Assembly (NCBI GenBank): GCA_030374765.1
Contig: JARGXX010000008.1
Coordinates: 124,001-188,000, forward strand
DNA from: Agarophyton chilense
Taxonomy: Eukaryota > Rhodophyta > Florideophyceae > Gracilariales > Gracilariaceae
Reading direction: 5' to 3'
Length of the DNA stretch: 64,000 nucleotides
This document shows, in pieces, positions 21,160 to 31,570 of the stretch. Position 1 is the stretch's first letter. The number at the start of each line of letters is the position of its first letter. The notes under the pieces are model-generated. The model saw nothing but the letters and a program-made list of their open reading frames with translations, did not search any database and was not told the DNA's origin. The position numbers were made by a program, and so were the translations under genes.

Positions 21160-21613
21160 TCAAACGTGCGTGCCCCAGGACAGCGTCCAATCTTGAGAGC
21201 GTCTCGGGTCTTCCTCAGGTGTCTCCGAAGGACTGAACTTGTTCCCTGATGCGGAAGCTACGACGAACCGTCGAGTTCCGGCGAACCGTCGTGTCGGGAG
21301 GCGGTTTGGGAGGCGTTTTGAGATTATTCGGACCAATTGTTGCCCCCTCCTGAAGGTCGCTCTCCCTGTGGCTGATTCTGCGCCGATAGCGGGCGATAAA
21401 AATAACCAAGATGGTTTGAGGCTCTTGCCAAGTGTTTTCCTCAGGTGTGTAGCCCAACCAACGGACGCGATAGCGCATCGTTCCATCTTCTACCTAACCG
21501 GCGGAGATGATGCGCTCAATCACATATTCCGGTTGGTGTTCATTCTCCGGAAGGAGAGTGTGGTCCAGGGGGGCGAATCCATCGGAGTCGGTTGCGAGAG
21601 ACGGTTCATAGTT
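21160..21613 (-). pseudogene. gypsy chromodomain fragment (different family)
   Basis: Minus-strand translation gives PEYVIERIISAG, a stop, then MRYRVRWLGYTPEENTWQEP, a textbook chromodomain (aromatic cage, W-GY and ENTWEP-type blocks), followed by a basic tail. It is the C-terminal end of a gypsy integrase from an element unlike G1, whose chromodomain differs. It is cut at 21613 by the broken 5' end of G1 copy a, which points the other way. Confidence 0.75.
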
Positions 21614-22911
21614 ACGCCTCTCAAGGGGCAATCCGTACCCGGAAGAAGGGTAGGAAACACCTTGGATTAAGGGAGCTGAAGCCGACGAATCCTCTCTATC
21701 GGAAGCTGCTATCGTACCGCTATTACCGGTTGGATAACCCTTCGGGAGATCGAACATCCCGCGGAACGAGTAAGGTCAAGGACTACATCAAAAGGCTGAG
21801 CATCACCCTACAGAAGAGGGAGTTCACAGGAACAGACCCAATTCTGGTGCTCGATTTCCTTACGAGGTTCGTCCAGGAGGCTGACATCCTCGGTATGAGT
21901 GAAGCGCAAGCGTATCTTGCATTACCCTATTTCTTAAAGGGGATGGCTGAAGACCAGTTCAACTCCGTCCGTAGATCATCCCGAGCCTGGGAAGGGGGAG
22001 TCACGTGCTGGCCCGAAGCGGTGCAGTACCTCTTGAGGTCATACGCTACTGGAAATGCGATTCAGGAAGCAATCCTTGCATTAAGGGATACGCGGCAGAA
22101 GCCGATGGAAACCGAAACGGTGTATTCAACTCGCTTGAATAAAGCGTTTCACCGGTGTGGGAATGTATTCCCCGCCTACGAGAGATGCACCATGCTTATG
22201 GATGGTTTGGACCCCTCGATAATGGCACTGGTTGCCCGACATCGGGAAGAGAAGCGCAAGCTGACCTACTTGGAACTGGTTCAGTACGCCCAGGCTGAGG
22301 GGGATACTCTCCGTGCCCGGCAGAACCGAAAGAGTCGGCCGACACGTGCACTCCTCGCCGATGGAGGTAACTCGTCTTTGTCACTCGCAGGAGGCCCTGC
22401 CTCTGTGGGGGTCAATGATAACATTCACTTCATGGGAAGTAACCCCGAATCTATGGGTACGTCTGAGTTGCCGTCGACATCCGCTCCGACTACGGATGAA
22501 GACCGTGCGCTCTATACCCACGGACGGAGGGTGCCAGCCGCATCGCTACCTTTTGCGAATACCGCTGCTCGGTTCTCTCGCCCCGGATGGAGGGATACAG
22601 CACCACATCGCGTGGATTCACGTCCACAACCAAACCCGGCAGAGCTGATTTGCTATTTGTGTTACCTCCGTGGTCACAAAGCACCAGACTGCACATTTCC
22701 CCTGCGGGAGGGTTCACGAATTATCGCTCAGTACGAGGCTCTGACCCCTGAGGAGAAAGCTCGAGTCCCGAGTAGGTCCTATGAGGAACAAAGGATACTC
22801 CGAGCTCACCTTGCTGACAGAGATACAGAACTTGTACCCGCGAACGGGGAACAACCGGTCCCCTTCGAGGCAGCTGCACCGAATTCGGTGGGGTCCGCTT
22901 CGAAAAACTAA
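21614..22911 (+). pseudogene. G1a gag, 5'-truncated
   Basis: Open to the TAA at 22909-22911 but lacking the gag N-terminus (coiled coil and serine-rich region) present in copy b. It retains the capsid (YLALPYFLKGMAEDQF, CWPEAVQYLLRSYATG) and a complete CCHC zinc knuckle in CYLCYLRGHKAPDC. Confidence 0.85.
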
Positions 22912-22913
22912 AC

Positions 22914-23783
22914 TTGGGAGTCTCCCCTGCGGGAGGGGCGTCTTCTAAGCCGGAGTTGAAGACGCCCGAGGCGCTCCAGCTTCGCTCCCCAGCTGTAACA
23001 ATCCTTTCAAGGAAAACGGCTGAAACCGACGTTAACTCGGGATACTTTAGTGTCCTCCGTCGCCCGTGGATACGGTCCCGTAATCTCCGTATTCCGGATC
23101 GAGTTATGGTAATGGCCAAGCGGAATTATAAGGTATTCGCCGACTTCGACATGTCCAACCAGTTTATGGTTCGTCAAATATCTGTCCTGGATACAGGAGC
23201 CGGTCCTAACTTAATTCATGTTGAATTGTTACCCCCGCTGCTCCGGGTTCAAGTTCGTACCGGTCCACGTTTGGATATCGCCGATGCGAACAACAACCCG
23301 CTACGGACACTGGGTACAATTTCCCTCATGGTGAGGTTAGGCTCCTATCTCGTTCAACTGGAGTATATTGTATGCAAGTCACTTGCAGCACCAGTCATAC
23401 TGGGTTTTGACTTTTGCGACCGCTTCGTGGAAGCCATCCGTCCTCGGAATAGAACTGTGGAACTCGAAGACGGGTCTACGATCCCAATCGTTCGTAAACC
23501 CTTACAGGGAGCAGCGCGAACACGCTTCCCTCTCCCCGTCGCGCAGAAATCTGTGAAGAAGGACCCGGTGTCTACACGGGTAAAGGTTGCGAAGTCAGTG
23601 GCTATCCCGCCAGAAACCCAGGTTTGGGTCACAGTTGTTACCAAGCAAATTGGTGTGCATGTGGTACAACCGAACCCGTCTCTGTATACGCGGCGTCAAC
23701 TCGCCCTTGCGAATGGGGTTGTCTCCGTGGAACCGGATAACCCTTTCAAGGTTTTGGTAGCCAACTTTGGAAAGACAACGTAG
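22914..23783 (+). CDS. G1a aspartic protease ORF
   Basis: 289-codon frame, shifted relative to gag. The likely start is the conserved Met before AKRNYKVFADF (about 23106) rather than the TTG at 22914. The catalytic loop VLDTGAGPNLIH is intact, with a second block ILGFDFCDRF. The frame stops at a TAG (23781-23783) that copy b shares but copy c reads as CAG (Gln). This separates protease from RT in a and b only. Protease cleaves Gag and Pol in the particle. Confidence 0.85.
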   Translation: MGVSPAGGASSKPELKTPEALQLRSPAVTILSRKTAETDVNSGYFSVLRRPWIRSRNLRIPDRVMVMAKRNYKVFADFDMSNQFMVRQISVLDTGAGPNLIHVELLPPLLRVQVRTGPRLDIADANNNPLRTLGTISLMVRLGSYLVQLEYIVCKSLAAPVILGFDFCDRFVEAIRPRNRTVELEDGSTIPIVRKPLQGAARTRFPLPVAQKSVKKDPVSTRVKVAKSVAIPPETQVWVTVVTKQIGVHVVQPNPSLYTRRQLALANGVVSVEPDNPFKVLVANFGKTT

Positions 23784-26087
23784 CATTTAGTCAAACACCA
23801 GATCCTGGGTTCTGTTCTTCCACACCCGCATGCGGTCGTACCTACAAAGATCTCTATCGCAGAGGTCCTTGGTGTGGCGGACCCTAAGGAGGGGGAGGAC
23901 ACTGCCGAAATCGCGGAAGACGGTGAGCATACGACTGCAACTCCACACGCTGAACGCTTTAAACCTCAGGAGGTTACGGCCCCTATCACAGGAGCAGACC
24001 AGACGGATCCTGTTCAGGAATTGGAAAAATGGGATCTCAACCATGTACCCGCATCTCATCGGGAGAAGCTGAGGCACATGCTTCGTGAGTTTACCCCCAT
24101 GTGGGATGGTTCCCTTGGAACTATTGGGATTACAGAACACTGCATCGACTTGTTACCGAACACTTGGCCTATTGCCCAACACCCTTACAGGGCTGGACCG
24201 AAAGCTCGGGATGAGGAGAAATCTCAGGTGGAGAAGATGCTTAAAGCGGGCATAATTGAACCTGTCCAGTCCGCTTGGGCCTCACCAGTGGTGTTAGTTC
24301 CGAAACCGGATGGATCGTGGCGTTTCTGCATCGATTACAGACGCCTGAACGAGGTAACCATTAAGGATGTGTACCCGATCCCTCGGATGGACGAATACAT
24401 CGACTCCCTTGGGAGCGCTACTGTTTTCTCTACCCTCGACGCCAATTCGGGCTACTGGCAAGTCCCTATTAGGGAGGAAGATCGAGACAAAACGGCTTTC
24501 GTGTGTCATCAAGGACTTTTCCGATTCCGGAGGATGCCTTTTGGGTTGACAAATGCCCCCGCAACGTTTCAACGGGCGATAGACATTCTGTTGGCTCCCT
24601 TCAAGTGGAGGACGTGTCTAGTGTATTTAGACGACATTATTGTCTTCTCCAACAACCTGGATGATCACCTCGAACACGTCAGGGACGTAATGAAGATACT
24701 CCGCGACGCGGGAATCACCTTGAAACTCAAGAAGTGCGAGTTTTTCACCGATTCGGTTAAATATCTGGGTCATATCATCCGTCCCGGACAGCTTTCAATC
24801 GATGAAGTACGAGTGAAATCCTTGAAGGAAGCAAAACACCCGAAAACTCAAACGGAGTTGCAATCCTTCTTAGGTCTGTGTAACGTGTATCGCCGATTCG
24901 TCCCGAACTTTGCGGATATTGCCACCCCCCCCAACAGGCTCCTGACGAAGGGACAACCAGTTGAACTGGAACCTTTTGGCGACGCGGAAGCGTCTGCCTT
25001 CACGGCACTGGTGAATGCCGTAACATCACCGCCAATCTTGGCTCTACCCAATCCTGGGCTCCCTTACGAAGTGGACACCAATGCTAGTGCAAACCAAGTA
25101 GGGTGTGCACTGTTCCAATCCTCTGAGGATGGTGAACGTCACCCTATTGGGTACTGGTCACGTTCCCTGAATGTCCATGAAAGGAACTACTCGGTCTCCA
25201 AGAAAGAATGTTTAGCCGTTGTGTGGGCCTTAGCTACATTTCGCCCCTATCTGATGGGTACTCGTTTCAAAGTCCATACGGACCACGCATGCTTGCGTTG
25301 GCTCCTGGAGATCTCCGAACCCTCGGGCCGCCTTATGCGCTGGCGTCTCCGACTGTTGGAATTCGACTTTGAGCTCCTGTACAAGAAAGGGAAGCTGAAC
25401 ACTCAGGCTGATGCACTATCCTGCTTGGGAACCACAGCGGAAACGGAACCCTACGAGGACGATGACATCCCATGCTTTATGGAATCGGACCTCGAGGGAG
25501 GAGCTCAACCGCTGACGGATGATGTTTGTGACGATATACTCGTCAACGAGAGTCTGGATTCGCCGACCGGCTCTTTAACTTCGGATACTCCCGAACCTGG
25601 GCCCGCTCCCTCAAGGGCCCAGTCAACGAACTCTTACAGAGTTACTCCCCCACCGGAGGTAATCAAGCCTCCTGGCTCTCCGCCTAAGGAGGGGGAGGAG
25701 GACTTAGTTCCTTCGCAGGACGATGTTTCGGCGTCAGCCAGTCGCCCTAACAGGGAATCTAGTTCTCACAGTGAGACGGCGAGCCCGACCGAGCCGGCGA
25801 CAGAGAAGTCACAACCCCAGCGTATGGGTAGCGACATCACCGCCGACCCAGCCGAGCACGACGTCAGAAAAGATGACGAAACCCCGCCTAGGGAGAGTCG
25901 TGTGGAGAACTCCGAACCCGGAACGCCTACAGAGCCGACGATCACCCGCCGCCGCGGAAGGGACACTGAGGTGTCGCACACTCAAACCCCGCTTTCTCGA
26001 GAACGAGCTGTGTCAGCGGACCCGCACGGGGAAGATCTCGACGACGAGGTTGACCAAATTTGGCTCTCCGTTATGGAATGGGAATAG
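23784..26087 (+). CDS. G1a reverse transcriptase/RNase H, integrase deleted
   Basis: One open frame after the TAG. RT blocks: KPDGSWRFCIDYRRLNEV, LDANSGYWQVP, RMPFGLTNAPATFQ, VYLDDIIVFS. RNase H: the catalytic Asp of VDTDAS is changed to Asn here (VDTNAS), with KKECLAVVWAL and HTDHACLRW kept; ADALSR has become ADALSC. After DSPTG the frame jumps directly to the proline/serine/acidic tail (SDTPEPGP), so the whole integrase is absent. It ends at VMEWE. RNase H activity of this copy is doubtful. Confidence 0.9.
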   Translation, partial: HLVKHQILGSVLPHPHAVVPTKISIAEVLGVADPKEGEDTAEIAEDGEHTTATPHAERFKPQEVTAPITGADQTDPVQELEKWDLNHVPASHREKLRHMLREFTPMWDGSLGTIGITEHCIDLLPNTWPIAQHPYRAGPKARDEEKSQVEKMLKAGIIEPVQSAWASPVVLVPKPDGSWRFCIDYRRLNEVTIKDVYPIPRMDEYIDSLGSATVFSTLDANSGYWQVPIREEDRDKTAFVCHQGLFRFRRMPFGLTNAPATFQRAIDILLAPFKWRTCLVYLDDIIVFSNNLDDHLEHVRDVMKILRDAGITLKLKKCEFFTDSVKYLGHIIRPGQLSIDEVRVKSLKEAKHPKTQTELQSFLGLCNVYRRFVPNFADIATPPNRLLTKGQPVELEPFGDAEASAFTALVNAVTSPPILALPNPGLPYEVDTNASANQVGCALFQSSEDGERHPIGYWSRSLNVHERNYSVSKKECLAVVWALATFRPYLMGTRFKVHTDHACLRWLLEISEPSGRLMRWRLRLLEFDFELLYKKGKLNTQADALSCLGTTAETEPYEDDDIPCFMESDLEGGAQPLTDDVCDDILVNESLDSPTGSLTSDTPEPGPAPSRAQSTNSYRVTPPPEVIKPPGSPPKEGEEDLVPSQDDVSASASRPNRESSSHSETASPTEPATEKSQPQRMGSDITADPAEHDVRKDDETPPRESRVENSEPGTPTEPTITRRRGRDTEVSHTQTPLSRERAVSADPHGEDLDDEVDQIWLSVMEWE

Positions 26088-26585
26088 GAACTCCTATGAA
26101 GACACTGGAACCCTCAGGAATGGGAAAAAATGAGTGAGACCCGTGGGGGACAGCTCAGGAGAGTGCTAGTGCGTGCCTAAAGCGCCACCTCATATCCGCT
26201 TGCGCGGTGGCAACCGGCGCCCGCGCATTTATGTGCCACACGACGAATGGCACCGAGCCAATCAAAAGGCTCTGACGACCAACCGTCGCGCAAACCGCCT
26301 CCATCGCACGGCGCGTTGCACGGGAGCAACCCTCGTCCCCGTAGCTCTGGTGGACGTTGAAGTCTTACCCCCCTGAGATTGGAGACGCTACCGCGTCGCG
26401 GTTTCTTAACCGTCACGGAATCTAAGAGAACCGTTGTTATCGGGAAGATCTCAGCTTTAAGAAGAATCCCAAACTGGGCCGTTTTGACTCCGTAGACGGA
26501 AGTTACAACGTAGCCCACAGGCCACTCCGCGCCGTTTGGACGAAGTGCTGAGACCCGCTGGCAACACGGAAAAGAACCCACCGGG
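26088..26585 (+). other. G1a spacer between pol and chromodomain ORF
   Basis: About 0.5 kb present in all three G1 copies. On the plus strand a 67-codon basic frame (26173-26376, many Arg) is followed by sequence with stops. On the minus strand a 172-codon frame (26177-26695) is open, and it is open in copies b and c too. Which of these, if any, is translated is unclear. Confidence 0.4.
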
Positions 26586-26876
26586 GTGTGTCTAGACCCT
26601 GCGTTGACACTCTCAAGGGAACTAGAGCGTTCCAAGATGGAAGAGAAGCCCGAACAGGGAAAAGTGTACCCACAGGAATTCGTTATCGATCGCATCGTGC
26701 GTCACATCTACACCCCCGAGGGAGAAGTTCGCTACCAAGACCGATGGTACGGATTCTCGCCTGGTGAGGATACAGTGGAACCCATTCAGCACCTTCCGAG
26801 GTCTAAGGTTTTATCCTATCACCGACGCGCTCGGGTAACCTTGCCTCCAAGTCTGAATCGTGCCCAAGTCGGGTAA
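26586..26876 (+). CDS. G1a chromodomain ORF
   Basis: 96 codons, a likely ATG at 26637 (MEEKPEQGKVYP). Residues about 30-80 form a chromodomain: EFVIDRIVRHIYTPEGEVRY, then RWYGFSPGEDTVEP (W-GF, E-DT-EP) and KVLSYHRR. Chromodomains of chromoviruses bind histone marks and direct integration, and are normally fused to integrase. Here it is in its own frame about 0.5 kb after pol, in all three copies. Confidence 0.8.
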   Translation: MCLDPALTLSRELERSKMEEKPEQGKVYPQEFVIDRIVRHIYTPEGEVRYQDRWYGFSPGEDTVEPIQHLPRSKVLSYHRRARVTLPPSLNRAQVG

Positions 26877-27046
26877 GCCACCACGGGAACTGTTGTGGAT
26901 GGGACCTCGAAGTGAGGAAGATGTTGGACCTCTGAAGAGGAATTGAGGAGAGTATCCCGAAGAACACGTATTGAGAGGGAATGTCTACTGGCCCTCGGCC
27001 TAGCGCCGTTAACCGGGGAACACAGCACCGGTTATCGGGACAGTTT

Positions 27047-27215
27047 ATGATGAAAAAAGGAAAAGAAGACCCACGAAGTGGAGAAGAAGATTAAGAAGAA
27101 GATTGGGCCCTAGGAAGGGAAGAAGATGAAGACGAAGATGAAAAAGATCCTAAGAAGGAAGAAGAAAAGAAGTAGAAGTTAAGATCCTAGGAAGGAAGAA
27201 GAAAAGAAGTTATGC
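27047..27215 (+). repeat. G1a purine-rich tract with 37-bp repeats (two units)
   Basis: GAAGAA-type purine tract. A 37-bp unit (gatcctaggaaggaagaag and so on) occurs twice; copy b has three. It lies between the convergent pol/chromodomain ORFs and the antisense ORF. Confidence 0.8.
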
Positions 27216-27276
27216 AAATATCAGAAGTTTACTATTGTCGCCAAGCTATGGACTCCACAATTGCCCGAAGGCGGAA

Positions 27277-29133
27277 CTACGGAAAGCCCGAGGAGGGACC
27301 CGCCCCACCGTTGGGATTCTGACCCTGATGGTACGCCAAGGCGAAAGCCAACATCTGGCTCACATCCGTCATACCCAGGGGAATCGGAATGCCTGCGTTC
27401 ACGAGGCCTTGTCGCACACTATCCGCTTGCGGAGTGGCAACCTGCGCCTGCGCAATGGTGTTCACACCCCACCCGGGGGGAGCGGATGGACCGCCACCGG
27501 ATGCATTCGCCGCCGCAGCTGAGGTCGTTCCCACTGGTTGGAAGGGTGCAGATGGCTCCACAGGGAGTACTCCACTAGGAGCTGGCATGTCGTTATCCAA
27601 CGCTGGATCGTCCAGGTCTACTGGAGGCTCGTACTCGTAATCGTCGGTATAAATGAACCCCGTCGGTTGTCCCACCGGCATCGGTCGAGGCGAGTCAATC
27701 AGCGCCCGTGCTTGCGCCGCGCTGATGCAAACCCCTTCGAAGGGATTGTAATAGACCCAGTTACCGGAGCCCGGATCGTACCGGCCAGGAGACTTGTCTC
27801 GCACGGATCCTTCCCCTGCGGGCTGATTTTCCACTGGAACTCGATCCCATTGGGCGTTGTCGATCACGTCCAAGATTAGATACAGGTCCTGCACGCTGCT
27901 GGCCGAACCCAACGCTGGGACAAGATCGATCTGACGCATGATGGTCCGTAGCATCGGAGGAATATACCAGATACGGAAATGGTCATGAGCTTCCCAGAGG
28001 ATGTGCGCCGCTACGCGGGCTGCCCACTCGGCTGCAACGAGGGCCCAGTATCCCTAGTTCGGGTCGTGCATCAAGCGAGACCCGATATAGTAGATGCATG
28101 GGGGCAGTTCAGCAAAGCACCCTCGGGGGACCTCGACCTTACTCCACTAAGCTGGAAGTGGCACGAATCGCCCAAGCTTCGCCGTGTTACGGATACGCTC
28201 CAGTTCCACGTGAGGATACGGGACAAGGAACCCAAAACGGGAGCGCGAGTGGCGCTCGAAGCGCACGCGTCGATCGAACCCATACTGGGTAAACTGCCGT
28301 TGAAGGTACCTGAATTCAGCCCGAAGGATGGGACAACTCCATTGGAGCATATCTTCTCGGAGAGGAAAACCCGGTCCGCGGAACTCGGCTTCGGGAAAGG
28401 CTGCCAGGTTATCCCCGTAGGAGACCTCACTGAATGTGCGGTAATAGGCGACATCGAACCCGTACTCCGGGGTAACCAGATGGTCAAAGCGTGACCTCTC
28501 CAATCGCTGGTAGGCCAGAGCCGCCATCGCTGCGCGCGCCTTGTCCAGGGACTCCCCGCGACCGCGGTATAGATACTGAGGCTCTATGGCTACCCGCGCC
28601 CTCCAATCGGGAGAACGTACAACCTCGACAGGTAGGCCACCCGGCAATAAGCCGTCCTCCACGTAGGAGTCGATGAGCTCATCGTCGCGAACCGCTGTCG
28701 GATGGAACCACGGAGCGCGGGAATATATCACCGGATCGGTAAGGGGACTCCACCTTCGAAAGGATTCGTTTGAGATCCAACCTCTGGAGTTTGCTACCAA
28801 GGGCATCGCATGAGCGGAGTTCCACGCCACCGCGGTGATGTCCAAATCCTCCTCAGGATGTCGGTTGCCCGCCGAGGCGTAAGGTTCGGTACCTGACGGA
28901 GCCGCATCCAAACCGAAGAAATATTCACCCTGCTGGGGAGCTTCGTTGTCCGCCGGCGCGGAGGCCGATGGCCCCGAGAGTGGGTTGATGACGTATGGGT
29001 TCATTCCCTTGAGAGCGCTAGTCGAAACCGCTGCTGCGAGAAGTTGCGTATCGCCGAAAGTCGGAGGAGTAGAAGAAAGTTGTACTGATGTGCCGGTTTT
29101 GTGGCGATCCTCTGAAGTGGTGAAGGACCCCAT
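27277..29133 (-). pseudogene. G1a antisense ORF, two nonsense mutations
   Basis: Counterpart of the intact 618-codon ORF at 34068-35924. Two TAG codons interrupt it: one replaces a Trp after GRFVPL (about 28148), the other a Ser in HDPNSGYW (about 28053). Otherwise the frame is open along its full length. The function is unknown. It is convergent with pol and starts 82 nt inside the 3' LTR. Confidence 0.75.
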
Positions 29134-29200
29134 TGGGAGAGAAGTGTATATAGTGACCGGAAAGCAAGACACCCGCGGCTCGGAATGTTCTTCCTCGTCT

Positions 29201-29214
29201 TAAGGAGGGGGAGA
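29201..29214 (+). promoter_or_regulatory. G1a polypurine tract
   Basis: TTAAGGAGGGGGAGA directly before the 3' LTR: the plus-strand DNA primer site, which fixes the orientation of the element. Confidence 0.85.
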
Positions 29215-30130
29215 TGTAGAGCAACGCCCAGTTAGGGGATACTTGAAGATGCAACTCATAAAATGAGGATTGAACCCTCTGAGAATTATGACTATGATCC
29301 CCTCTAAGGTGTGCTGAGGTGGCACTGTTTTCTGGTTAGAGTTCGCCTATGAAGTGAAAATTCGGATGGCCCATGGTTGGATTGCCCCCGTGATACACGT
29401 GGCTTAATTTTGGCACCGATTTTCGGATATTTGTTAGAACGTTGGACTTTTGGGCCCTGACAGTGGGATCTCCACGTGTATGGCCCTGAGCAGGTGTGCA
29501 CTACTGTAGAGTTTAGTTAGTGGGCCCTACTTAGGGAGACGAGATCTGACAGTCCGAAGCTCAGAGTAAATGGTAACCAAGGTTGGTCTTCGATACCTTT
29601 AGAGGTTCTTCGTCGCCATCGTTTCGGCCTTACAATCCGGAACGGGCTCTGGTTAGCAACGCCTGCGTAGGGACACGACTCCACTTGGAGAGTGCCCACG
29701 TTTGGGTTCCTTGCAACCACCCCCTTGGGACCGCTCAGACGATCTGCGTGCACGATACCCCGTGGGGGTTCTGCTTACTTGTTGCGTGCTTTTTGTGTTT
29801 CCTTTCGAGGACAGGTTTTCGCCCTTGTATTGGGTTTCTTTTGTTGTTTCGCCCCTTTTCAGGTTCTGGGGTCCGGTGCCTGTTAGTGATCGACCCTCGC
29901 CCCGTTTTTCCTTTTCGCCGGATTTTCCCCCATTCTTTGGGATACCCATACCCATTCCCGATCCAACGGTTTCTACCCCTCACCTCCGTGGGTACTGCCG
30001 GAATCCCCCGTGGGAGTTACACCCCACACTACGGGTGGAACGGAGGGCTCTGTCTCTGAGTCTGCCTCCCCCAGGGAGCAAGGCTTCGAACACCTTGAGA
30101 GCACTTCCCGTCGCCGGGTTTTGCTCCACA
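29215..30130 (+). repeat. G1a 3' LTR (916 bp)
   Basis: Begins TGTAGAGCAACGCCCAG and ends TTTTGCTCCACA (TG...CA). Three more copies are at 33073-33986, 42586-43500 and 55203-56115. At the variable block near 29325-29350 it matches the 5' LTR of copy b exactly (gttagagttcgcctatgaag) and differs from the 3' LTR of b and the LTR of c. The long open frames within LTRs are not genes. Confidence 0.93.
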
Positions 30131-31348
30131 ATCAAGACATTGTCCTCGGAGACGACCACATGGGACTTGGTGTCCACTCGACTTCTTGACGAGCACAGAA
30201 CTTATGGAAACTCTTACCAGAAGGAAACGGAGAAATCCAACGCAGCCAAGCGCCGATGTGCCATCTGTAGAAGAGACAACCATAGCACAGATCGCTGCTT
30301 TTTGAACCCTCTGAACGAAAATAATCGTCTGAACCTAAACTCGGAACAACAAAAGGAAACCCGGAAGGATTCAGGTTACTCAAGCAAATCAGGTAATAAC
30401 AAACCCCCTACCTCTACCCCATCAAACCGCGCGGCAATGGCTCGTGTCATGATGTCGGACCATTCGGACGAGATGATGATGCTGGACTCCGGCACTACTA
30501 CCCATCTCACACCTTCTTCCGAACCCCTCTTACGAAGCTATACGTGCGACATTCCCATTGCACTTGGCGACAATTCGGAAATATTGGCAACCGAAAGAGG
30601 TGTTCGTCCAGTCACCTGGTCGCACGAATGTCGTAGCACTACTGTTACCCTCAGCAACACACTCGTTTCACCAAACATCGCTATGAGCCTCCTTTCAATT
30701 CCAGCGCTCACGGCCAAGAACTTAGCCGTTTTGTTCCTTCCGCAAACTGCCCTCATAATTGACCTTAATGATAATCTTCGAATCATTGGTACTGCTGAAC
30801 GGAAGTCGGATGTTCTTTACTACATTCCCACCAGCACCATGGCTCTCTCGTCACCATCAAACCCATCCTTATCCTCGATGGAGTCGGCCATGATGGCCCG
30901 CGTGTCTGATATTCTTAGAACAGATGAACACCTCAGTGACTCTTTTGGTCTGATTTCTTCCGATGGTAACGACGATGACTTGGACTCTGTCGACAGTATG
31001 GAGCCTGAGGACATAGAAGTCCGTGAACTTGATTTAACGAACTCTCACCCCAAAACCTCTCACGCTGCTCACACGTCAGTCAGTGTCTCACAAGTTGAGC
31101 TTTGGCATAACAGACTTGGTCATACTGCAGTGGTTTATTACCCACTCAAACAGCTACTTCTTCCCACTGCTTACCGTGTGCAAAGGGGAAGTTTCGCAAG
31201 TCTTTTCGTGGATCTCTCTCTTCTGCACTCCAACCCGGACATCTCCATGCCGATATCACGAGTGCGGGCACGGAGTCTACCGACGGATACTTGTACTACA
31301 TTGTCATTGTTGACGAGAAAACTCGCTTCCTCTATGCCGCTCCTCTGA
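30131..31348 (+). pseudogene. copia 5 gag C-terminus, protease, pre-integrase
   Basis: The frame enters from the LTR. A CCHC zinc knuckle (CAICRRDNHSTDRC) is followed by the protease loop MMLDSGTTTHLTP and, after an acidic region, by the pre-integrase block VELWHNRLGHT. The frame then shifts within the HHCC domain (about 31180-31290) and ends. Confidence 0.8.
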
Positions 31349-31570
31349 AACGCAAGAATGAAGCCTCTGATGTTATCCTGACGTTTATAAAATGGTTTGA
31401 ACGCCAATCCGGATTTCAGACACGATCGTTGCACACTGACGGTGGTTCAGAATTTTTCAAGTCCCAAAAGACTCTCAAACGTCTCATTGTGTTTTTATCA
31501 CCACTTCTTCCTCATATACACCGTCTTCCAATGGACTAGCTGAGCGTAGTATCGCTATACCTATGGGTCC
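31290..31570 (+). pseudogene. copia 5 integrase core
   Basis: The shifted frame gives YIVIVDEKTRFLYAAPLKRK (first Asp) and HTDGGSEFFKS (second Asp). A further shift leads to SSSNGLAERSI (catalytic Glu) near 31530-31550. All three acidic residues are recognisable, but in three frames. Confidence 0.8.

Larger units (their letters stand above)
21614..30130 (+). mobile_element. Ty3/gypsy chromovirus G1, copy a (5'-truncated, integrase-less)
   Basis: Begins abruptly inside gag, without 5' LTR, primer site or gag N-terminus, and runs to a complete 3' LTR. Order: gag, protease, RT/RNase H, chromodomain ORF, purine repeat, antisense ORF, polypurine tract, LTR. It is about 99% identical by eye to copy b and lies inverted to it (coordinate sum 63239, then 63201 past the repeat-number difference). 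The integrase is missing through an in-frame deletion at 25576/25577. Confidence 0.93.

Noticed and set aside
25560..25595. Integrase deletion explained as a spliced intron
   Set aside because: The segment missing from a and b does not begin with GT in copy c and encodes a full conserved integrase.
27979..28494. 171-codon plus-strand ORF, also seen at 34707-35222 on the minus strand
   Set aside because: Complement of the better-supported 618-codon antisense ORF; it has no independent features.
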